From contig JADGCS010000048.1 in assembly GCA_015228875.1 (NCBI GenBank), forward strand, positions 1 to 32,500: a stretch of 32,500 nucleotides of DNA, read 5' to 3'. The notes below the pieces were generated by a model. That model had not been told where the DNA came from and searched no databases. It saw nothing but the letters and a program-made list of their open reading frames with translations. The translations under genes and the position numbers were made by a program. This DNA comes from Deltaproteobacteria bacterium. GTDB taxonomy: Bacteria > UBA10199 > JADGCS01. Position 1 is the first letter of the stretch; every line of letters starts with the position of its first letter. Of this stretch, positions 1 through 6,902 are shown one piece after another.

Positions 1-593
1 GTTTTTCGCATGCCCTCATCGAGGATTATGCGCAGACACTTGATGACAAGGGCAGGGATTATCTCAGGCGCATCCGCGGGGCCAGTCAGTCTATGTCCGA
101 ACTGATCGACGATCTTCTGCAGTTGTCGCGGGTGACACGCAGTGAAATCAAATACGAAAAAACAGATCTGACAGCTATGGCGCTCGGCATTGTCGCCGAA
201 CTTAAAAGTCTCGACCCCGAACACAAGGTGGAGACGACCATCGAGCGGGGGCTTTCTGCCGTTGGTGATGCCAATCTGCTCAGAATGGTGCTTTTTAACC
301 TTTTTGAAAACGCGTGGAAATTTTCTTCCAAGGCAAAAAGGCCGCGCATTGCATTTACGTTTTCTCACGAGGAGCGCGGGGGTGTTTATAGCGTCTGCGA
401 CAACGGTGTGGGGTTTGATCAAAAATACGCGGATAAGCTCTTTGTGCCCTTTCAGCGCCTGCACTCGGTCACAGAATACTCAGGCACGGGGATTGGACTT
501 GCCACCGTAAGAAGGATCATCAATCGGCATGGTGGCCAGGTGTGGGCAGAGGGGCGGCCCAACGGGGGCGCGTCATTTTATTTTACCCTGTGA
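1..593 (+). CDS. Phytochrome-type sensor histidine kinase, C-terminal part (5' end outside window)
   Basis: The reading frame is open from the first full codon at base 3 to the TGA at 591-593, so the gene begins before the window. The visible part starts inside the dimerisation helix. The text DYLRRIRGASQSMSELIDDL followed by LLQLSRV is typical of HisKA domains in phytochrome-like and PAS kinases that pair with Rcp1-type regulators. The phospho-accepting His lies just upstream and is not seen. The ATPase domain is complete: N box (LFNLFENAWKFS), G1 (DNGVGFD), F region (FVPFQRLH) and G2 (GTGIGLA). It autophosphorylates and hands the phosphate to a REC protein, most likely the one starting 7 bases downstream. 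The sensory domains, and hence the signal, cannot be seen. Confidence 0.93.
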   Translation, partial: FSHALIEDYAQTLDDKGRDYLRRIRGASQSMSELIDDLLQLSRVTRSEIKYEKTDLTAMALGIVAELKSLDPEHKVETTIERGLSAVGDANLLRMVLFNLFENAWKFSSKAKRPRIAFTFSHEERGGVYSVCDNGVGFDQKYADKLFVPFQRLHSVTEYSGTGIGLATVRRIINRHGGQVWAEGRPNGGASFYFTL

Positions 594-600
594 GGGGGTT

Positions 601-1053
601 ATGAAAGCAAAAAAGGCATTTATCCTTCTTGTCGAAGACAACCCGAATGATGTCGAGCTGACACGCCGCGCCTTGAAGGGGCAGGGTATTCACGAGGAGA
701 TTGTCCATGTTGCGGACGGCGTCGAGGCCCTCGATTTTCTTTTTGGCGAGGGCATGCACAGGGGACGAGATACCGGCCACAAGCCGGTGGTGGTCCTGCT
801 TGATCTTAAAATGCCCAAAATAGATGGCTTGCAGGTTCTGAAACGGATTAGGGCCCATCCGCTCACCGACATGCTTCCCGTGGTGATTCTCACAACATCC
901 AATGAAGAACGCGACCTGATGGACAGCTACAGATTTGGGGCAAACAGCTATGTGCGTAAACCGATCAACTACGAGGAGTTTAGCGAGGTGATTGGGCAGA
1001 TCGGTAAGTACTGGCTGTTGATCAACGAGTTCCCTCCATACAGGAGATCATGA
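601..1053 (+). CDS. REC-only response regulator, Rcp1-like
   Basis: A 150-residue stand-alone receiver domain. It shows the acidic pocket (VEDNPND, E12/D13), the phospho-acceptor D68 in VLLDLKMPK, the switch Thr in LTTS and the conserved Lys in RKPIN. There is no output domain. The length and the NPND signature fit the Rcp1/CheY-like regulators encoded beside phytochrome-type kinases. The ATG at 601 is chosen because it follows a GAGGGGG ribosome binding site and directly precedes the hydrophobic first strand. The reading frame could be extended upstream but would overlap the kinase. It is probably co-transcribed with the kinase before it, and its stop codon overlaps the next start. Confidence 0.93.
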   Translation: MKAKKAFILLVEDNPNDVELTRRALKGQGIHEEIVHVADGVEALDFLFGEGMHRGRDTGHKPVVVLLDLKMPKIDGLQVLKRIRAHPLTDMLPVVILTTSNEERDLMDSYRFGANSYVRKPINYEEFSEVIGQIGKYWLLINEFPPYRRS

Positions 1054-1898
1054 TGGGTAAAAATATCAGCATTCTGCTCATGGAAGACAACGAAAACGAC
1101 GCGCTTCTGCTCGTGCGGGAGATTGAGCGTTACGGCTACACGCCCCAATGGTCCAGATTTGAAACGGCGCACGAAATGCGGGCGGCCTTGGGCAGGCAGT
1201 CGTGGGACCTGATTATTGCAGATTACTGTCTGCCGCAGTTTAGTGCGCCGGCCGCCCTCCAACTGATGAAAGAGATGGAGCGGGACATCCCCTTTATTGT
1301 GGTTTCGGGGGTTGTCGACGAAAAGGTCGCTGTCGAGACCATGCTTGCCGGGGCCCACGACATCATCATGAAAAACAACCTCACCAGGCTTGTGGCCGTG
1401 ATTGAAAGGGAGATTCGCGAGGCGTCGATACGCAGTGCAAAAAAACAGGCCGACGAAGAGATTAAAAGAAAAAGCAAAATCATCGAAGAATCCGACATCA
1501 CCCTCAAAAACGTGCTCAGACACATCGAAGAAGACAAACTCAGCATGAAAGATAAAATCACGCTCAACATCGACAACAACATCAAGCCTATTATCAGGGA
1601 ACTCAAGTCGCAGAAATTTTCTGATCAAAGGCTTATCCGCAGGCTCGAAAAAAACATCGAGACCGTGGACAATGTTTTTTACAAAAAGATGACGGGGCTT
1701 AAACTTAAGCTCACGCCTACAGAGATTAAAATATGCAATCTCATCAAGTCTGGTCATCTCGCCAAAGAGATCGCCGATATGCTCAACCTTGCCTACACCA
1801 CGGTGACCCACTATAAAAAGCAAATTAGAAAAAAACTGGGTCTGCAAAATACGGCCATTAATCTTGTGACCTATCTCAACGAAATTGCCAACACCTGA
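1050..1898 (+). CDS. Response regulator with REC and LuxR-type DNA-binding domain
   Basis: A 282-residue protein. An N-terminal receiver domain (about 1-125) has the acidic pair E12/D13, acceptor D58 in IIADYCLPQ and a Lys in IMKNN. A central helical, probably coiled-coil linker (about 130-215, rich in Lys, Glu and Ile) follows. The LuxR/GerE helix-turn-helix lies at about 220-266 (LTPTEIKICNLI, then KEIADMLNL and KKLGLQN). Its start ATGATG overlaps the TGA of the upstream REC gene, so it is translationally coupled. It is likely the transcriptional output of the kinase-REC pair. The targets are unknown, but the magnetosome genes start 186 bases downstream on the same strand. The long linker between REC and HTH is unusual for the NarL class. 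Confidence 0.9.
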   Translation: MMGKNISILLMEDNENDALLLVREIERYGYTPQWSRFETAHEMRAALGRQSWDLIIADYCLPQFSAPAALQLMKEMERDIPFIVVSGVVDEKVAVETMLAGAHDIIMKNNLTRLVAVIEREIREASIRSAKKQADEEIKRKSKIIEESDITLKNVLRHIEEDKLSMKDKITLNIDNNIKPIIRELKSQKFSDQRLIRRLEKNIETVDNVFYKKMTGLKLKLTPTEIKICNLIKSGHLAKEIADMLNLAYTTVTHYKKQIRKKLGLQNTAINLVTYLNEIANT

Positions 1899-1899
1899 T

Positions 1900-1926
1900 C
1901 CCCACCCCCCACCCCAACACACCCCC
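1900..1926 (-). other. Four-run C tract (potential G-quadruplex on the minus strand)
   Basis: Immediately after the stop of the LuxR-type regulator the plus strand has four C runs of 4, 6, 4 and 5 bases, separated by A, A and AACACA. Read on the minus strand this satisfies the usual G3+N1-7 four-run quadruplex rule. It lies between the regulator and the first PDZ/magnetosome gene. No clear -35/-10 pair was found in the rest of the 1899-2083 gap. A short hairpin (CCTTT/AAAGG) at 1958-1971 is also present. The function is unknown. Confidence 0.45.
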
Positions 1927-2083
1927 ATTTTACACCCATAATTGACCCACAACACAGCCTTTCGTCAAAGGGCCTGATCCTATATGGGGCACCCTCGCGT
2001 TTGTTGTCGTGAGAATCAAGGCGCGCAAATCAAGACAGCTTGGCGGGACAACCAACACAGACCAAAAACAAGGCAGGGTGGCT

Positions 2084-3706
2084 ATGACTAAAATGACAGA
2101 AGAGACCAATCTCACATGCAAAAAACATTTTAACCTCTGGGTGGCCTTTATCTTTGGGATGGCGATCACGCTCACGGGGATTGTACTCTTCGACAAGCTT
2201 TTTTTTGACAGCACGCAGACACGGACCGGCATTGGGACCAGCGCATCGCTCATCCTGACTGCCGGTGAGCCCGTCCCGTACCTGGGTGTGCAGGCCATCG
2301 ATCTCGACGAGGCTATCATCAAGACGCTGAACCTGCGCAGTAACGACGGGGTCCTTGTGGGTCGTGTGATCAAAGGGTCGCCAGCTGAAGAAGCAGGGAT
2401 TCTGCGTGGTGATGTTATTTTAAAATTTGACAGGCAAAAGGTGAAAGATGTGGCCTCTTTTAAAGACATTGTCTCCAACACCTCTGTGGGGGATCGCGTT
2501 AAGGTGGGGCTCGTCAGGGATGCCTCGCGGGAGAGCCTGTATGTTGTGATCGGGACAACGCCATTAAGTTCCGCGCTACTGACGGCGGATGCCCCGACGA
2601 TGCTCGGCAATGTCGGTATCACGGTTTCACCGCTGACCACGTCGTTTTCTCAGCAGTATGGTGTTCAGGATGGGGTGCAGGGCGTGGGTGTGGTTGCTGT
2701 GGCACCCGGGAGCAAGGCCGATACCGCAGGCCTGCAATCGGGTGATGTGATTACCGAGGTCAACAACGAAGACGTGACCGACATCAGCTCGTTTATTGGG
2801 GCGTTGAGCAGTTCGAGTTCGGCCCTCCTCGATGTAGTCAGGGGGACTGATCAGAGCTATATTTCACTCTCAAATATTTCCTCGGTTTCGGTGACCCCTG
2901 GTGCCAATCCGGGCGGGGGTTTGAGGTATGGGGCTACGCCAACGGGCGGTATACCCTTCACCACAGACGATGATGACGACGAAGAAGAGGGTGGGTATCA
3001 GGGAAAACCAGAGCTGTTACCGCCGCAGTCCACAAGGACGGCCGGTGCCCCAGATATGTGCAAGTGCCTCTATTGCGGGACGACGCTGGTGCATCCGGTA
3101 GGTGTCCCCTGCACGACAATCAAGTGCCCCAACTGTGGCAACTTTATGGTGAGTTCAAACTCGTCCCTGCTCAACGTTTCGGGCAAACCCGAAACAATCC
3201 CGCCCATGGGCAACCCCGATGATACCGTGCAAAGCGCCTATACAATTGTCGCACTGCCTATCGCGGGACAGCCAACAGCCGGAATGCCAACAGCCGGGAT
3301 GCCAACAGCCGGAATGCCAACAGCCGGAATGCCAACAGCCGGGATGCCAACAGCCGGAATGCCAACAGCTGGAATGCCAACAGCTGGAATGCCAACAGCC
3401 GGAATGCCCAGTGCAGGCCAGCCCACGGCAGGGCAACCGACGACGGGTGTGCTGATTGCCGGTGGTTCCTCGGGTGGTTCCTCAGGCGGACAACAACAGG
3501 GGCGGACTGATGTCTGCGTCTGCCCCGTGTGCGGTGCAACGGTGGCGCACCCTGCAGGCGTGCAGTGTCTCGATCTTAAGTGTCCCAACTGCGGTTCGCA
3601 ACTTGTGAGCGGGACCGCGCTGATCAAGACATCCAGCAAACCCGAGACCATCCCGCCGATGGGCTCGCCCACTGCGGGGACAAAAACTGCCGGCAGTGTT
3701 ATGTAA
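2084..3706 (+). CDS. Magnetosome PDZ-PDZ protein with two zinc-ribbon-like modules and a PTAGM repeat (MamE C-terminal/MamP-like)
   Basis: A 540-residue membrane-anchored protein. An N-terminal transmembrane segment (about 16-38) is followed by PDZ1 (about 60-145, with SPAEEAGILRGDVILKFD) and PDZ2 (about 165-260, with SKADTAGLQSGDVITEV). An acidic stretch (DDDDDEEE) leads into ribbon module 1 (C326, C328, C331, H337, C343, C348, C351). Nine exact PTAGM units (397-441) follow, then a Gly/Ser linker and ribbon module 2 (C478, C480, C483, H489, C495, C500, C503). There is no protease domain. The two neighbouring proteases lack PDZ domains, so this resembles the detached C-terminal half of MamE. 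MamE and MamP normally carry CxxCH magnetochrome hemes; none is present here. The ATG at 2084 is preferred over 2009 because GCAGGG lies just before it. Confidence 0.8.
   Translation: MTKMTEETNLTCKKHFNLWVAFIFGMAITLTGIVLFDKLFFDSTQTRTGIGTSASLILTAGEPVPYLGVQAIDLDEAIIKTLNLRSNDGVLVGRVIKGSPAEEAGILRGDVILKFDRQKVKDVASFKDIVSNTSVGDRVKVGLVRDASRESLYVVIGTTPLSSALLTADAPTMLGNVGITVSPLTTSFSQQYGVQDGVQGVGVVAVAPGSKADTAGLQSGDVITEVNNEDVTDISSFIGALSSSSSALLDVVRGTDQSYISLSNISSVSVTPGANPGGGLRYGATPTGGIPFTTDDDDDEEEGGYQGKPELLPPQSTRTAGAPDMCKCLYCGTTLVHPVGVPCTTIKCPNCGNFMVSSNSSLLNVSGKPETIPPMGNPDDTVQSAYTIVALPIAGQPTAGMPTAGMPTAGMPTAGMPTAGMPTAGMPTAGMPTAGMPTAGMPSAGQPTAGQPTTGVLIAGGSSGGSSGGQQQGRTDVCVCPVCGATVAHPAGVQCLDLKCPNCGSQLVSGTALIKTSSKPETIPPMGSPTAGTKTAGSVM
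3272..3406 (+). repeat. 15-bp tandem repeat, nine copies, encoding PTAGM
   Basis: Nine consecutive 15-base units (CCAACAGCCGGAATG type) encode nine identical PTAGM pentapeptides inside the two-PDZ protein. The copies differ only by synonymous changes (GGA/GGG and GCC/GCT), which points to recent expansion by slippage or unequal exchange. Degenerate units (PSAGQ, PTAGQ, PTTG) follow directly. The repeat joins the two ribbon modules as a flexible spacer. Confidence 0.95.
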
Positions 3707-3739
3707 ACGACGATCACTGTTTGGGAGATTCCAGAGTCT

Positions 3740-4669
3740 ATGTGGAATTGGATTACAAAAAACCTCACACTTCTTCTTGCAATGTTTATTTTGTTTCATG
3801 TGGTGGTGTTTACATGGTTTATTGCCGAAAATTACTACAAGCTGATGAATACCACCAAAAGCGGCACGACAAAGTCGGGGAACACGGCAAATCAGGGCAA
3901 CAGCGACGATCTGCAGGATATAAAAATCCCCAATGCCGTTTTGGAAAAGACAGCTACTGCCAAGCCGACCACGCAGGCGGCCCTTGTCCTTGGCATTTTA
4001 GAGCAGTCCTATGCCCGTGCCATTTCTACGGCAAAGCCCGCGGTTGTTTTTATAGAGACCACATCAGTAAGAACCGTTTCTCTAAAGACTGCGGGTAGTG
4101 TGACCCTGGATCCGGCCTTGGCATCTGCCAGTCCCAACCAAAAGATCGGTTCGGGTGTGATCATCGACGAGGATGGTCTGGTCCTCACCAACCACCACGT
4201 TATCGAGGACGCGCAGGTGATTTATGTGACCCCCTGCACGGCTCAAAAGCAGAGATACACGGCGAGTCTCATCAGGGCCGATGCGGACCTCGATATTGCG
4301 CTGATTAAAATCAATGCCGATGTAAAATTTACAGCGGCGTTGATGGGTAATTCAGACGGGATTGAGATCGGAGAAACCATCTTTGCGGTGGGAAGCCCGT
4401 TTGGATTTGAGCACACGGCGACCCGCGGGATTGTGAGCGACACATCCCGTTCATTGATGATTGGCGACAAAAGGTACGATGACATGATTCAAACAGATGC
4501 CGCTGTCAACCGCGGCAACAGCGGCGGCGCGCTTGTGAATGGCAGGGGGTATGTGATTGGGATCACGACGGCCATTTATGCCCCCACGGGTGTTTTTAAC
4601 GGTTTGAGTTTTGCAATCCCCGTCAACAAGATCAGGGATTCGTTTTCAGACATTGTGTATGCGAACTGA
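3740..4669 (+). CDS. Magnetosome-associated trypsin-like (DegP/MamE-MamO type) serine protease
   Basis: A 309-residue protein with one N-terminal transmembrane anchor (about 9-29), a low-complexity Thr/Ser/Gly linker and an S1C protease domain. The triad is intact: H153 in LTNHHV, D185 in DLDIAL and S261 in GNSGGAL. It lacks C-terminal PDZ domains, unlike DegP and alphaproteobacterial MamE. MamE and MamO proteases control protein maturation and the onset of crystal growth at the magnetosome membrane. With the preceding PDZ-only protein it looks like a MamE split into separate protease and PDZ polypeptides. It starts 33 bases after that gene and is followed by the mamL-like gene. Whether it corresponds to MamE or MamO cannot be decided from sequence alone, because all catalytic residues are kept. 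Confidence 0.85.
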   Translation: MWNWITKNLTLLLAMFILFHVVVFTWFIAENYYKLMNTTKSGTTKSGNTANQGNSDDLQDIKIPNAVLEKTATAKPTTQAALVLGILEQSYARAISTAKPAVVFIETTSVRTVSLKTAGSVTLDPALASASPNQKIGSGVIIDEDGLVLTNHHVIEDAQVIYVTPCTAQKQRYTASLIRADADLDIALIKINADVKFTAALMGNSDGIEIGETIFAVGSPFGFEHTATRGIVSDTSRSLMIGDKRYDDMIQTDAAVNRGNSGGALVNGRGYVIGITTAIYAPTGVFNGLSFAIPVNKIRDSFSDIVYAN

Positions 4670-4680
4670 TTTTTAATACG

Positions 4681-4929
4681 ATGATGAGATTCACTATCAT
4701 AGCCCTCGTGGTGCTTCTTGGCCTGTTTTTTTTGTTCAACAACATGCATCAAGTTCGCCTGCACCTGTTTTTGGGGCAGTATGTCGAGGTCAGTATGGTG
4801 TCGCTGATCATCATGATCGTGCTCCTGACGGTTGCGGGGTATTACCTTGTAAGCCTCTATATCAGGGCTGGTGAGGCCAAGAGGGCGGCGATGAAGTCAC
4901 GAGGGGATATGGACTCTGACGACATTTAA
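4681..4929 (+). CDS. mamL: MamL-like small membrane protein (LapA-type)
   Basis: An 82-residue protein with two hydrophobic segments (about 3-20 and 38-62) and a charged C-terminal tail rich in Arg, Lys and Asp. The pattern of a helix ending in LFNNMHQVRLHLF followed by a second helix is that of LapA/MamL proteins, in which an N-terminal helix leads into an Asn/His-Val-Arg turn. In Magnetospirillum MamL is essential for magnetosome membrane formation. Its position directly before a CDF gene matches the mamL-mamM pair. The symbol is assigned from size, topology and context; sequence identity is low. Start codons at 4681 and 4684 are both possible, and no strong ribosome binding site is seen. 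Confidence 0.6.
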   Translation: MMRFTIIALVVLLGLFFLFNNMHQVRLHLFLGQYVEVSMVSLIIMIVLLTVAGYYLVSLYIRAGEAKRAAMKSRGDMDSDDI

Positions 4930-4947
4930 CAAAGGACAAGAGACTAA

Positions 4948-5823
4948 ATGACAACGGACGTGATCAAAACTCAAGAGACCTCAACCACCATCGAAGGGGT
5001 GTATTTTAATTCGTTTCTTGTCTACCTTGCGCTGACTGTGGCGATGGTGGCGATTGGGTATCTGGGGTATAGTACAATCATCATTACCAGTGGTTTTTAT
5101 TTTGGGATTAATATGATCCTTAGCGCGCTGTTGTTCATTGGCATCAGGATCAACAATTACGAGCCCACAGAAAAATACCCCTATGGGATCGGTAAACTGA
5201 ACTTTGTCTTTGTGGCGGCCGGGGCCTTGATTGTGGGGTTTTCTTCGGTTGTGAACATTTTTATTTCGTACAAGGGCCTGCGCTCGGGTTTCACCACTCA
5301 GGCCAGCGCCGTGGCCCTTCTGATGCTGGTGATTTCTGTCGTCGCCAGCGAGATGATGCACAAATACGTTCTTGACAGGGGCAGAATGATCAACAGCCAC
5401 GCCCTGATCAGGCATGCGTGGGAGGCCCGTGTCTGCACACTGGTTTCAATCGCGTCCATGGTCTTTATTGTCCTCAATCAATTTGGTTACACAAAGATCA
5501 GCTACTTTGGATCCCTATTTATCCTGACACTTATTTTTATCATCTGCGTCAAGGTGCTCAAAATAGCGATCGAGGGGCTGATGGACTCTTCAACACTCAA
5601 GACGCAAAGGATCAGGGACATTGTTCACATGGTCCCGAGGGTGATCGACGTCGGTAGGATCAGGTCACGCAGCATTGGCTATGAAAAATACGAGATTGAT
5701 GTCGAGGTGATTGTGGACCCACGTCTCACATACAGGGAGACGGGGGAGATCGAAGACAAGATCAAGCAGGAGGTCCTGAAACTTATTCCCCAGATCGGGA
5801 CCATCATGGTCAATTTTGCGTGA
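4948..5823 (+). CDS. Cation diffusion facilitator family protein with degenerate transport site (MamM-like position)
   Basis: A 291-residue CDF protein with about six transmembrane helices (residues 18-205) and a C-terminal cytoplasmic domain (about 215-291). The family landmarks are present in altered form. The usual HPYGHGK loop is YPYGIGK, and LMDSS follows the last helix as in MamB/MamM (GLMD). The metal-site residues are missing: helix 2 has no Asp (SGFYFGINMI) where active members have DxxxD or HxxxD, and helix 5 has EARVC where active members have a final Asp. It probably does not transport metal. Its place after mamL suggests a MamM-like structural or heterodimer partner of the intact MamB encoded at 7593. 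MamV is an alternative name. It begins 18 bases after mamL. Confidence 0.85.
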   Translation: MTTDVIKTQETSTTIEGVYFNSFLVYLALTVAMVAIGYLGYSTIIITSGFYFGINMILSALLFIGIRINNYEPTEKYPYGIGKLNFVFVAAGALIVGFSSVVNIFISYKGLRSGFTTQASAVALLMLVISVVASEMMHKYVLDRGRMINSHALIRHAWEARVCTLVSIASMVFIVLNQFGYTKISYFGSLFILTLIFIICVKVLKIAIEGLMDSSTLKTQRIRDIVHMVPRVIDVGRIRSRSIGYEKYEIDVEVIVDPRLTYRETGEIEDKIKQEVLKLIPQIGTIMVNFA

Positions 5824-5897
5824 AGGGGCTTTATCAGGGGACGGCAAAGGGGAGGCAGGCACAGCGTTGTGCTTTAAAAAATAAAAAGGAGACTGTT

Positions 5898-6095
5898 ATG
5901 ACAAGCGTAATTTTCGGGGTGATAGTGCTTATCCTGGGCGTGTGGGGAATCATCGACAACTGGTACGCGTTCGTAGACTTCGTCTGCGTCTTTGTGCCGC
6001 TTGTCATGGTGGTCGGCGGTGCGATCGCGCTGATGGCGGGGATCTACAGTTTTTCCGTCAAGGACAGCTCAAATATCACTTTTACAAATAAATAA
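5898..6095 (+). CDS. mamI: MamI magnetosome membrane protein
   Basis: A 65-residue protein with two transmembrane helices (about 4-20 and 30-50). It has the MamI layout: an N-terminal MTSVIFGVIVLILGVWGI stretch, a central NWYAFVDF turn, then a second helix with GGAIALMAGI. MamI is required for building magnetosome vesicles in Magnetospirillum. The ATG at 5898 follows a strong AAAAGGAGA site; an upstream ATG at 5820 would overlap the CDF stop and add a non-matching leader. It is close in sequence to the second MamI-like protein at 12965. Confidence 0.85.
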   Translation: MTSVIFGVIVLILGVWGIIDNWYAFVDFVCVFVPLVMVVGGAIALMAGIYSFSVKDSSNITFTNK

Positions 6096-6118
6096 AACAC
6101 ATAACCACGGAGATCATC

Positions 6119-6877
6119 ATGGAAAAATGCAAGTTCAAGGACTGCAAGGAGTTTGCCCATAAAAATTCGTTTTGTGACGCCCACTATCAGGAGATCGTGT
6201 CCACCATTAAAATGGACGACGATCTCTTTGACCACACAAGGGCACCCGTGAACCCAGGGGTTTCGCCAGCACTTTACATGCAGACGCTGGCGCTCAAGTT
6301 TGGCAAGCTCTTTGGCTCTGTGATCAACGCCTATCAAAAGTTTTTTAAGGTTACGATCGAGGACGCGAGTTTTATTCTCGAAAAAAGGGCGGAGATCTCC
6401 TTTAGAAAAAAAGAGTACGACAAGGTTGTGCAGAAACTCGAAAAGGTCGTCAAGTACAAGGTTGACGATGCCAACGTGGTCTTTAAGCTGGGCCACGCGT
6501 ATTCCAAGGTTGGCAGGTTCGCCGAGGCGATCAAGTGTTTTAAAAGGGTGCTTGAACTCGATCCCAACAACAAGGAGGCGTTGTTTTATCTGGGTCGGGC
6601 CTACGCACGCGAGGCCAAGTACGATCAGGCCGTCAAGACCCTGCAACAGCTCGTGACACTTGATCCCCTGCACCTTGGGGGGCACTACCGTCTGGGGATT
6701 GTGTACGACAAGATCAAAAAATACGACGAGGCCATTAAATCGTTCAGGGAGGCCATTAAAATCAACCCCGATGTTGCCAAAATACACCAGAGCCTCGGCA
6801 TGAGCCTTGAAAGCAAGGGTGAGCACGACGAGGCAGTCAAGTGTTTTAAAAAGGCCATCGACCTTGGTGAGGATTGA
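6119..6877 (+). CDS. mamA: MamA TPR protein with N-terminal Cys/His cluster
   Basis: A 252-residue soluble protein. Residues about 70-250 form five or so TPR units (for example AEAIKCFKRVLELDPNNKEA, then YDQAVKTLQQLVTLDPLH and YDEAIKSFREAIKINPD). In magnetotactic bacteria MamA is the TPR scaffold on the outside of the magnetosome membrane. The N-terminus is unusual: residues 1-25 carry C4, C9, H14, C19 and H22 in a compact Cx4C...HxxxxCxxH pattern that could bind zinc. Alphaproteobacterial MamA (about 217 residues) begins directly with TPRs. The order mamA-mamQ-mamB here is the same as in classical mamAB operons. The start is supported by CGGAGATC upstream. Confidence 0.85.
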   Translation: MEKCKFKDCKEFAHKNSFCDAHYQEIVSTIKMDDDLFDHTRAPVNPGVSPALYMQTLALKFGKLFGSVINAYQKFFKVTIEDASFILEKRAEISFRKKEYDKVVQKLEKVVKYKVDDANVVFKLGHAYSKVGRFAEAIKCFKRVLELDPNNKEALFYLGRAYAREAKYDQAVKTLQQLVTLDPLHLGGHYRLGIVYDKIKKYDEAIKSFREAIKINPDVAKIHQSLGMSLESKGEHDEAVKCFKKAIDLGED

Positions 6878-6902
6878 TCGTCATTAACACGGGCCGAACA
6901 CT

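Noticed and set aside
969-1955. 328-residue open frame on the minus strand
   Set aside because: It runs antisense to the REC-LuxR regulator, whose domains are clear, and crosses the C-rich gap. The low stop frequency comes from codon bias.
1942-1985. Sigma70 promoter for the first magnetosome gene
   Set aside because: TTGACC is present, but no acceptable -10 lies at 16-18 bases; the TATAT at 1981 is too far away.
3272-3406. CRISPR array
   Set aside because: The units are contiguous 15-mers without spacers and encode a protein repeat in frame.
3155-3768. Several repeat-rich open frames on both strands over the PTAGM region
   Set aside because: They arise because a 15-bp tandem repeat leaves all frames open. 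Only the frame with PDZ domains and ribbon modules is coherent.
6044-6826. 260-residue open frame on the minus strand
   Set aside because: It is antisense to mamA, whose TPR repeats are unmistakable.
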